Source: Methanobacteriota archaeon
Lineage (GTDB): Archaea; Thermoplasmatota; Poseidoniia; MGIII; CG-Epi1
Assembly (NCBI GenBank): GCA_002724775.1
Contig: PBPR01000002.1
Coordinates: 45,916-55,624 of the forward strand
Reading direction: 5' to 3'
Length of the DNA: 9,709 bases
A program made the position numbers and the translations under genes. Below, piece by piece: positions 1 to 6,272 of the stretch (positions within the stretch are counted from its first letter, which is position 1; each line of letters opens with the position of its first letter). Under the pieces are notes generated by a model. That model was given only the letters and a program-made list of their open reading frames with translations. It was not told the DNA's origin and did no database searches.

Positions 1-13
1 CCTATCTAACCAC

Positions 14-23
14 GTTTAAATAC
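14..23 (+). promoter_or_regulatory. Putative TATA box of the tyrosyl-tRNA synthetase gene
   Basis: The sequence GTTTAAATAC resembles an archaeal TATA box. Its centre lies near position 19, so transcription would be expected to start near position 45, leaving a leader of about 16 bases before the ATG at 61. No strong Shine-Dalgarno sequence lies in that leader. The call rests on motif and spacing only. Confidence 0.45.
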
Positions 24-60
24 TTTTTTGGTAATAATAATAAACCAAAGAAGTTAATTA

Positions 61-1104
61 ATGCCTTGTTTCAGTAAAATTATGTCTGATCGTAAAAATC
101 TTGTATTAAGAGGAGTTGCGGAATGCGTTACTGAGAGCGAATTAGACTATTTACTATCAAAAAAAGACTCTCCAAGAGCTTACATTGGTTTCGAACCCTC
201 AGGATTACTTCACGCTGGGTCACTAGTCCCAATGTTAAAATGCAGGGAACTCATAGATGCCGGTTTTGAAGTTACAATCCTACTAGCAGACTGGCATGGA
301 TACATTAATGACAAATTGGGAGGGAATTGGGATAACCTAAATGCTGGTGTAGAATATCAAAGACAAATGTTCTCTATTTTTTGTCCAGGTGTTAAATTCA
401 AAACAGCAAACGAATTGGTAAATGGTGAAGGATATTGGGAAATGGTTCTTCGTGTTTCTAAAGCTAGTAGTTTAAAACGAATGAGAAGGGCCTTGTCTAT
501 AATGGGACGAGACGAAGCAGACGGTGACAAAGACATGTCAAAATTCTTTTATCCAGCAATGCAAGCAACTGACATTTACGCTCTAAAGGCAGATTTAGCT
601 CTAGGTGGAATGGATCAACGCCACGCACACATGTTAGCTAGAGATGCTGCAGATAAACTAAAGCTCCCAAAACCTGTTGCATTACACACTCCGTTGCTTG
701 GCTCATTATCTGGTCCAGGTAGAATGGATACTGATGTTAAAATGTCAAAATCTGATCCTACTGGAACCTTATTAATCCACGATTCCAAGAAAAAATTAAC
801 TAAAAAACTGTCCAAAGCATACTGCCCTCCTGAGAGAGAAGGAAACCCAGTTCTAGATATATGGCAACATTTGCTTGAACCTGCCTTAGGAAACATCATA
901 ATCGAACGTCCTGAAAAATTCGGAGGTAATCTAACATTCGACTCATATGAAAAATTAGAATCCGCCTACCTGTCTGGTTCATTACATCCCTTAGATTTAA
1001 AGAATGGAACTGCCGCGGCGCTTTACCAGATAATTAAACCAATGCAAGAGTCATGCGAATCCAATCCCAAAAATTATTCATCACTTCTTTCTGCAATTAA
1101 GTAA
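61..1104 (+). CDS. tyrS: Tyrosyl-tRNA synthetase, archaeal/eukaryotic type
   Basis: This class I synthetase charges tRNA-Tyr with tyrosine in the cytoplasm. The 347 residues slightly exceed the roughly 305-330 usual for archaeal TyrRS. YIGFEPSG lies at residues 41-48, followed by a HIGH-like HAGS at 51-54. The tyrosine pocket signature YPAMQATD at 163-170 region supplies Tyr164, Gln168 and Asp171, and GGMDQRHAHMLAR begins at 182. KMSKS is at 227-231 and the AYCP block at 253-256. By comparison with the known Methanocaldococcus enzyme, Tyr41, Tyr164, Gln168, Asp171 and Gln186 should contact tyrosine. The YIGFEPSG form separates it from the related TrpRS. The frame is closed by a TAA at 55-57, so ATG 61 is the longest start; ATG 82 (MSDRKN...) is a real alternative that removes seven weakly conserved residues. 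The 3' end overlaps the convergent DUF309 gene by 24 bases. Confidence 0.96.
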   Translation: MPCFSKIMSDRKNLVLRGVAECVTESELDYLLSKKDSPRAYIGFEPSGLLHAGSLVPMLKCRELIDAGFEVTILLADWHGYINDKLGGNWDNLNAGVEYQRQMFSIFCPGVKFKTANELVNGEGYWEMVLRVSKASSLKRMRRALSIMGRDEADGDKDMSKFFYPAMQATDIYALKADLALGGMDQRHAHMLARDAADKLKLPKPVALHTPLLGSLSGPGRMDTDVKMSKSDPTGTLLIHDSKKKLTKKLSKAYCPPEREGNPVLDIWQHLLEPALGNIIIERPEKFGGNLTFDSYEKLESAYLSGSLHPLDLKNGTAAALYQIIKPMQESCESNPKNYSSLLSAIK

Positions 1105-1455
1105 TTTAGGAGGTTTAATGTTTGAGATTTGTAAAATATTATCTGCATCTGGAACGATTGAAATCATTTGAGTTAACCACAATTTAAATTCAACTAAGTT
1201 GATGTTTCTATACTCATTTGGAAATGTTTGTGACAATTCAGGTAACTGCCTCATCAGCCTCTTAGCAGCTGCTAAATTTCCAGTTTCTAAATGCACTGCC
1301 AATGCGTCTGCTTGAGCTAATGTTTGAATTATATCTTTTTCACTTCTATCATCTAATTCAAGCCAAATATCTTCGAACAGCTCGTGAGCTTCAAAATATT
1401 CATCCTTATTATGTTCCAAAATTGCATTTGACCACAAATTTCCTATATCAGTCAT
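1081..1455 (-). CDS. DUF309 family protein
   Basis: A 124-residue, mostly helical protein that fits the DUF309 family (function unknown, found in bacteria and archaea). The diagnostic block is EAHELFEDIW at residues 22-31, preceded by an aromatic residue. It is followed by the second family block around residues 44-66, with the AVHLETGN segment at 53-60 and then LAAAKRLM. The conserved His/Glu residues of the first block suggest metal or ligand binding in the family, but no reaction is established and none is proposed here. It is the last gene of the minus-strand cluster, 27 bases after the thioesterase-like gene, and its tail overlaps the end of tyrS by 24 bases. The AT-rich gap upstream may hold its own promoter. 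Confidence 0.85.
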   Translation of the reverse strand: MTDIGNLWSNAILEHNKDEYFEAHELFEDIWLELDDRSEKDIIQTLAQADALAVHLETGNLAAAKRLMRQLPELSQTFPNEYRNINLVEFKLWLTQMISIVPDADNILQISNIKPPKLLNCRKK

Positions 1456-1470
1456 ATGTTGAATATTTAA

Positions 1471-1482
1471 ATTATATATTTC
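1471..1482 (-). promoter_or_regulatory. Possible TATA box for the DUF309 gene
   Basis: The 27-base gap before the DUF309 start is almost entirely A/T and, read on the minus strand, contains AAATATATAAT. Its centre is about 21-25 bases upstream of the ATG at 1455, which would place initiation at or very near the start codon. The low complexity of the gap makes a chance match quite possible. Confidence 0.3.
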
Positions 1483-2061
1483 TCAATGCCAACGATGATA
1501 TGCAGGATGGCCTTCCTTTACTGCGACAAAAAGGCCTCTTCCGGTAGCACATGTCTTATCATTCGCTTTTAACTCAATAATAACCTCTGCCCTGTCTTCT
1601 TGTAAGGCTAACACTCTGCTTGTTAATTTTAATTTAGAACCGAAAGGTGTAGGTCTTTTCAACTTGACTTCGTATTGAGCAGTAACTGTACATTGAGGCA
1701 CTTTCCAACCATTCTTATCCATGATTGCAATCGCGGCAGTCCAGTTACCATGGCAGTCAATTAAAGAACCTATAATTCCACCATTAATCACTCCAGGAAA
1801 AGCTTGATGTTTTTCTTCACTTTCGAATATTGTCAAAAGCCCTCCATTGTGCCTGTGTGACTTAATTTGAAGGCCCTCTTTATTTGCTGGACCACAACCA
1901 AAGCAAATGGAATTAGGTGCAAACTTCTCTTGAACTGAAATTTCATCAAATACTAAGTCAGAATTTTTACTTGAAGGTGCTACATCCAAAATCTGATTTT
2001 CAGTTGATCTACAGCTAGAACACGAGGATTCTGATAAAAACGATTTGTCTCCTTCACTCAT
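1483..2061 (-). CDS. Hotdog-fold thioesterase-like protein (PaaI/4HBT superfamily)
   Basis: Predicted cytoplasmic acyl-thioesterase or acyl-thioester-binding protein of 192 residues. The first 45 or so residues are poorly conserved in look and contain a CxxC (Cys14, Cys17). The recognisable domain starts at CFGCGPANKEGL (53-64), a motif common at the entry of PaaI-like hotdog proteins. The central helix region follows: HQAFPGVINGGIIG starting at 85, then SLIDCHG (99-105). In this superfamily the segment corresponding to GGxxxxLIDxxG carries the catalytic acid, so Asp102 is the likely candidate. Strand-rich segments at 121-135 and 143-165 and a terminal GRGLFVAV strand complete the fold. The start ATG overlaps the stop of the upstream peptidase gene (ATGA), which indicates translational coupling. 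The substrate cannot be read from the sequence. Confidence 0.85.
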   Translation of the reverse strand: MSEGDKSFLSESSCSSCRSTENQILDVAPSSKNSDLVFDEISVQEKFAPNSICFGCGPANKEGLQIKSHRHNGGLLTIFESEEKHQAFPGVINGGIIGSLIDCHGNWTAAIAIMDKNGWKVPQCTVTAQYEVKLKRPTPFGSKLKLTSRVLALQEDRAEVIIELKANDKTCATGRGLFVAVKEGHPAYHRWH

Positions 2062-3761
2062 GATAAATCACTAATTTGTTCCTCAATTAAATTAGCTGCA
2101 TTTAACAAGGTTTCATCGTCAAAACTAAACTTTGCTCCCGCAGCTTCATATAGTTCTGGAAGTGTTGCATTGCCTCCCAAACTTAAAGCAGCCCTATAAT
2201 CTTGAATTGCCTTCTTCCTATCTTGAAGTGAATTACCCCATATCTGTATTGAACCCAACTGAGCCATTCCATATTCAACGTAATAAAAGGGAACGTGATA
2301 AATGTGCAATTTATTGTGCCATCCTGTTGAAATTATATCATCACAGTCACTGTAATCTATGTGTTCAGACATCTGAAACCTTTTCCACAAGTCACTCCAC
2401 TCTGAATCACAATTATCCGGATTTAGAGCCTTATCTGGATTCGTATATGCCCAGTGCTGAAAAGCGTCAACAACTGCCATGTACGGCCAAAACATAATAA
2501 TTTTTTCTAAGTGCTCAATTCTAGCTCTTGATGATTCCTTATCTGTATAAAAACCGCCATTATCGACAGTAAGATAAGGAGAGGCTAAAAGCTCCATAGC
2601 CATGGAAGCTACTTCAGCGAATTCCATCCCCACATCTCTCTGACTAGAAAATGGTAATTCAGCAGATTCAAATACATGAAATGCATGACCACCCTCATGA
2701 ATCATGGTTTGGACATCGCTATGAGTTCCGACAGCATTCATAAAAATAAATGGTAGCCTTTGGAAAGGATACTCTGTACAATATCCTCCAGGAGCTTTAC
2801 CTTTACGATTATCTAAGTCAAGTAAATTCTCTTTTCTCATCACGCCAAAATAATCCCCCAAAACGGGATCTACCGACTTAAATATATTGTGGCATTTATC
2901 CTCTAATTCTCCAGCATCCTTGAAGGGAGATAAGGGTTCTCTACCATAAATATCAACACTTAAATCCCAAGGCTTTAATTTTTCTAACCCCAAAGCTTCT
3001 TTACGATTTTTGAGTAATTTATCGGCTAAAGGAACTATAACCTTTTCTATTGATCTATGAAATGTTAAACAATCTTCTGGAGTGTAATCAAATCTTTTTA
3101 GATATTCCCATCTCCAAGCTCGATAATCGCCATAACCTGAGTTCTTTGCAATTGACATTCTTGTTTTAAGAATTTTAATCCATATTTCATTTATAGATTG
3201 ACGATCTTCAAGTCTCCTCTTGGCTGCCATCTTCCAAGCCTTTTCACGGTTTTTCCTATCTGTTTTAAGCATTACTGGGGACAATTGAGTTAGAGTAACT
3301 TCTTCTCCTTCCCAACGAACAGTCTGAGAACCTATTATTGCATCGTACTCTTTTGATAATTTAGCATCAGAAGTCAGGAGGGGAAGATTTTTCTCAGAAA
3401 ACAAACCCACTTCACTTTTCATTCCTCTGAGAGGAATATCAAAATTATCTGGAGAAAAACCCGATTCTAAAAATTTAATTTTTAACTTTTGATTTCTAGA
3501 ACTGACATTTTCGCTAATCTCCTCTAGAAATTTGTGATATCTTGCCTTAGCCTCCTCATCTGTTGTATCTACTGTTGTTGAAATGTAAACTGAAGTACCT
3601 ACTTCCCCTATCAACTCAGATAAATCTGACCAATATTTCATCCACTCATTTACATTTGATGACGATAAATCTAAATCCTCAAGATAATCAAAGAAAGGTA
3701 CATAATTATCCCAGGACCAATCTTTCATTTTAGCGCTGTTTTTTGGTAAAGCAATGCTCAT
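2058..3761 (-). CDS. M3-family oligoendopeptidase (PepF-like zinc metallopeptidase)
   Basis: A 567-residue zinc endopeptidase that should cleave short peptides in the cytoplasm; no signal peptide is visible. The zinc-binding HEGGH motif is at residues 355-359 (His355 and His359 as ligands, Glu356 as general base). The third ligand is most likely Glu383 in EFAEVAS, 24 residues later, the same spacing as in thimet-type M3 enzymes. The HVPFYYVEYGMAQ segment beginning at 489 is the tyrosine-rich substrate-facing block typical of PepF/M3B proteins. The length matches the roughly 550-600 residues usual for this group. ATG 3761 was chosen as the longest start and sits about 25 bases below a TATA-like element; Met12 is an alternative. 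The gene lies 36 bases after the coiled-coil gene and overlaps the next gene by 4 bases. Confidence 0.93.
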   Translation of the reverse strand: MSIALPKNSAKMKDWSWDNYVPFFDYLEDLDLSSSNVNEWMKYWSDLSELIGEVGTSVYISTTVDTTDEEAKARYHKFLEEISENVSSRNQKLKIKFLESGFSPDNFDIPLRGMKSEVGLFSEKNLPLLTSDAKLSKEYDAIIGSQTVRWEGEEVTLTQLSPVMLKTDRKNREKAWKMAAKRRLEDRQSINEIWIKILKTRMSIAKNSGYGDYRAWRWEYLKRFDYTPEDCLTFHRSIEKVIVPLADKLLKNRKEALGLEKLKPWDLSVDIYGREPLSPFKDAGELEDKCHNIFKSVDPVLGDYFGVMRKENLLDLDNRKGKAPGGYCTEYPFQRLPFIFMNAVGTHSDVQTMIHEGGHAFHVFESAELPFSSQRDVGMEFAEVASMAMELLASPYLTVDNGGFYTDKESSRARIEHLEKIIMFWPYMAVVDAFQHWAYTNPDKALNPDNCDSEWSDLWKRFQMSEHIDYSDCDDIISTGWHNKLHIYHVPFYYVEYGMAQLGSIQIWGNSLQDRKKAIQDYRAALSLGGNATLPELYEAAGAKFSFDDETLLNAANLIEEQISDLS

Positions 3762-3780
3762 GATGTACCAAAAAGAATGC

Positions 3781-3790
3781 TCTATTTTAG
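3781..3790 (-). promoter_or_regulatory. Possible internal TATA box before the M3 peptidase gene
   Basis: Read on the minus strand, the 36-base gap contains CTAAAATAGA, centred about 25 bases upstream of the peptidase ATG at 3761. That spacing would give a leaderless transcript, as is common in many archaea. It suggests the peptidase, thioesterase and DUF309 genes may be transcribed independently of the coiled-coil gene. Motif and spacing are the only support. Confidence 0.35.
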
Positions 3791-3797
3791 AACAGCT

Positions 3798-6170
3798 TTA
3801 GTTAACTTTCAAAACCTTGAAGGTTGTCGGTCCGACTTTTACCTCATCTCCTTCTTTAGAACCTTCAAGAGATTTGCCGATTGGATTTGATAGTGGTATT
3901 TTTCCCTGAGGTACATTAGCATCTTCAGGATTAACCAGTTCAAAAGTGTGTTCTGTTTCTTTTGTTAAGTTTTTTACCACGAGACTGGTTCCAACTGAAG
4001 CTCCTCCCTCGCTGGATGATTCAACTGCTGGCTCTGGGTTTTTCAAACTTTCAACACGAGCTTCTTTAATTTTTTCTTCTAAATCTTTATTGCTTTCTGC
4101 AAGTTTCTGGGCCTCATTGTTCATTTCTTCAGCTAACTCTTTTTCCTTCGGAATCTCAATCTCCATAGCTTTAATCTTGCGCTCGGTGTCTTCCTCACTT
4201 CCGATAGTCGTTCCTCTTAAAAATTCTAAATCTTCTTTTAGCTTTTCATGCTCAGTTTTTTCAGCTTCGAGCAACCTTTCAGCTTTATTTCGTTCGTCAA
4301 CTTTAATATTTAATTCGGCTTTAGCATCTTCAAACTGTTTCTTGAGAGTTTGCATTACTTTGCTAACCTGTTGTGACGCATTTTCTAAGGCTGCTAGATC
4401 CTTCTGAGTTTTCTCCTTGCTTTTTACCTCTATTTTCAATTCATCTTCAATCTTTTTATTAGACTCTCGTTGATTATTTACTTGCTCTTGAAGCTCCTTC
4501 AATGAATCTGTCATGCCAAGTATCTCATTTTCCTTCTGCCTGAACTGCTCACTACTTTGTTCAAGCTCTATAATGGTCTGTCTTTCAATATCTAGCTCAT
4601 TCATAGTAAGAGATGCTTTTTCTCTGGCGTCATTAAGCTCTTTCTTAGCCTTTTCTAAATTTGTTGTTAATGTAGTGAATTTATCATTAATTCTCTTTTT
4701 GTTCTTTTCCATCAATTTTACCTCTCTGTCTAACTCTTTACGTCTGTTAATTGCCTCGTTTCTTTCAGCTATTGCAGACTTTTCTCTCTCGTTAGCTTCG
4801 AGAGTGTGCTGCTCTAACTCCATTATTTCTTTTTCTAAATTATTCTTTTCTTCAACAGTTTTATCATATGATGCTTTTACAGAGTCATAAGACTCTAATG
4901 CGTTGACTGTATCTGGCTTCTCTAACTTTAATTTTCTTTCAGCATCCACTGCCTTGGTTTCTGCCTCCTCGCTCATAGTTCTAAGTGAGCCTATCTCACG
5001 AGTCATTCGATCGCTAAGGCGCATATCATTCTCGTGTTTAGCTCTTAGATCTTCAATTTCTTTTTCAAGGTTATTCTTTGCTGAAAGATCATCTAATAAT
5101 TCTTTTTCAGCCATTCTAGCTCTTTTCTCAACTTCTGAGGTGGCTATCCTAGCAGTTTTTAGTTTGGATTCTAAAGAACTGTTTAGAGTATTAACACTTT
5201 GGTTTAAAGCTGTAATTCTATCAAGTTCATTTTCTAAATCCTCAATTCCGTCGTAATCTATGTCATTTGTTGAGGCGCGAACGTCTTCGATTCTTTTTTC
5301 TGCTTCTTTTAGTCTTTCTTCAGTATCTTCAAATTCTTGCATCAACTCTTTACTTTTTTCTAATTCACCATCATGAATTTGTTGCTGCCTTTCAATCAAC
5401 TCTTGTTTTTTCAATATAGCTTGCCATTCTTCATCAATATTTCCAAGTATGTACAGTGTTCCGCCGCCAGTTAGAGCAGTTCCGATTAAAACTATGAAAA
5501 ATCCTATACCTGGGCTCCATGAAACTGGACCAAGTCTTCCTGTCACACGATCAGCTTCTCCTGCTTGTAACTGGACATATTCTTCACATGTCCCTTCTCC
5601 GTAAAAAGTAAGTAAATTCTTGATACAACCTAGTTCCTTATTTGTGTCTGAACCATCGACATTTGATGTTGCAAGTGCAACTTCATCTTGGATTAACGCC
5701 TCAGACCAAGTTGTATAAAATAAAAATGTTGACAAGAATCCAACAATCAAAACAATTATAGCAAAATATTTTAAGTTTTTAAGTGCACTTCGAAGAGTAT
5801 TTTGGTGAAGGCTACTAACTGCATTATTTGCCATATAAGCAACAACTAATGCCAGAACTCCAGCTGCATAAGCTGTCATTTTAGCATTATTTGAAGAATC
5901 TAATTTATTCAAACAATATGTACAATCTTGACTCTCGTATACAACAGACTCACTATTTCCTGTGGTATCGGTAACTAAGTATGATTCTAAATAGTAATGG
6001 TACTGAAATGTATTATATTGTGTAGCATTACCGGTAACCGGATCTACCGTCTCTCTTGCACCATCAATTACAAACCATTTACCATAATCACCCGTACTGT
6101 TAACAGAGATTAGTATACAAAGAAATGTTACAACTGCTACGGCCTGTATTTGTTGGAGCTGCTCTTTCAT
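3798..6170 (-). CDS. Membrane-anchored long coiled-coil protein with C-terminal GreA/GreB-type domain
   Basis: I do not recognise this 790-residue protein as a named family. Four hydrophobic segments lie at about 9-24, 97-116, 134-152 and 218-241. The charge pattern (Arg/Lys in 127-134) puts the N terminus inside, loops 25-96 and 153-217 outside, and the rest in the cytoplasm. The outer loops hold a CxxC (Cys83, Cys86), a second pair (Cys182, Cys195) and N-glycosylation sequons. Residues 247-708 are Glu/Lys-rich heptad-like sequence with few breaks (proline at 419, glycines around 652-657), i.e. a long coiled coil. Residues 724-790 look like the C-terminal FKBP-like domain of bacterial Gre factors: VGTSLVVKNL at 726-735, a NPEDA turn at 747, GKIPLSNPIGKSL at 756-768, then EGDEVKV before the final strand. 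It is divergent from the McrB-like gene. Low-complexity coiled coil makes SMC- or myosin-like database hits unreliable. Confidence 0.88.
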   Translation of the reverse strand: MKEQLQQIQAVAVVTFLCILISVNSTGDYGKWFVIDGARETVDPVTGNATQYNTFQYHYYLESYLVTDTTGNSESVVYESQDCTYCLNKLDSSNNAKMTAYAAGVLALVVAYMANNAVSSLHQNTLRSALKNLKYFAIIVLIVGFLSTFLFYTTWSEALIQDEVALATSNVDGSDTNKELGCIKNLLTFYGEGTCEEYVQLQAGEADRVTGRLGPVSWSPGIGFFIVLIGTALTGGGTLYILGNIDEEWQAILKKQELIERQQQIHDGELEKSKELMQEFEDTEERLKEAEKRIEDVRASTNDIDYDGIEDLENELDRITALNQSVNTLNSSLESKLKTARIATSEVEKRARMAEKELLDDLSAKNNLEKEIEDLRAKHENDMRLSDRMTREIGSLRTMSEEAETKAVDAERKLKLEKPDTVNALESYDSVKASYDKTVEEKNNLEKEIMELEQHTLEANEREKSAIAERNEAINRRKELDREVKLMEKNKKRINDKFTTLTTNLEKAKKELNDAREKASLTMNELDIERQTIIELEQSSEQFRQKENEILGMTDSLKELQEQVNNQRESNKKIEDELKIEVKSKEKTQKDLAALENASQQVSKVMQTLKKQFEDAKAELNIKVDERNKAERLLEAEKTEHEKLKEDLEFLRGTTIGSEEDTERKIKAMEIEIPKEKELAEEMNNEAQKLAESNKDLEEKIKEARVESLKNPEPAVESSSEGGASVGTSLVVKNLTKETEHTFELVNPEDANVPQGKIPLSNPIGKSLEGSKEGDEVKVGPTTFKVLKVN

Positions 6171-6193
6171 CAGACTTGATTTTAACAGACCTA

Positions 6194-6209
6194 CTATATA
6201 AAGTTTTTG
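6194..6209 (-). promoter_or_regulatory. BRE/TATA promoter of the coiled-coil gene
   Basis: Read on the minus strand this is CAAAAACTTTATATAG, an A-rich BRE-like stretch followed by a near-consensus archaeal TATA box. Its centre is about 29 bases from the ATG at 6170, so transcription should start within about three bases of the start codon. No Shine-Dalgarno sequence is present, consistent with a leaderless transcript. This is the most convincing promoter in the window. The core TATATAAAG also reads as a TATA box on the plus strand. Confidence 0.65.
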
Positions 6210-6230
6210 AGTTTAGTGGTACCCAATTAA

Positions 6231-6240
6231 GCTTAAAATC
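6231..6240 (+). promoter_or_regulatory. Possible TATA box of the membrane McrB-like gene
   Basis: GCTTAAAATC is centred about 37 bases before the ATG at 6273, which would give a transcript start near 6262 and a leader of about 11 bases. The stronger TATATAAAG at 6196-6203 could also serve this strand, with a leader near 48 bases that would retain the GGAG at 6259-6262. Which one is used cannot be decided from sequence. Confidence 0.3.
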
Positions 6241-6258
6241 ATGAGATAACATTTTAAT

Positions 6259-6262
6259 GGAG
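6259..6262 (+). promoter_or_regulatory. Weak Shine-Dalgarno sequence before the McrB-like gene
   Basis: GGAG lies ten bases before the ATG at 6273. It matches four bases of the archaeal anti-Shine-Dalgarno complement and would support that ATG rather than the one at 6279. It is only functional if transcription starts upstream of it, so it favours the more distal TATA element at 6196-6203. Confidence 0.3.
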
Positions 6263-6272
6263 TAGTCTGTGA

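Noticed and set aside
61..1104. Tryptophanyl-tRNA synthetase
   Set aside because: The first motif is the tyrosine-type YIGFEPSG and the tyrosine-binding Tyr, Gln and Asp positions are all retained.
2132..2497. Plus-strand open frame inside the peptidase gene
   Set aside because: Antisense to the conserved C-terminal part of the M3 peptidase; the product shows no family signature.
3946..5256. Three plus-strand open frames opposite the coiled-coil gene (3946-4407, 4513-4890, 4903-5256)
   Set aside because: Their Ser/Phe/Leu-rich products are the antisense image of Glu/Lys-rich coiled-coil codons. They lack recognisable domains, while the minus strand has clear structure throughout.
4047..5432. 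SMC/Rad50 ATPase identity for the coiled-coil protein
   Set aside because: No Walker A, Walker B or ABC signature is present at either end, and the N terminus is a membrane module.
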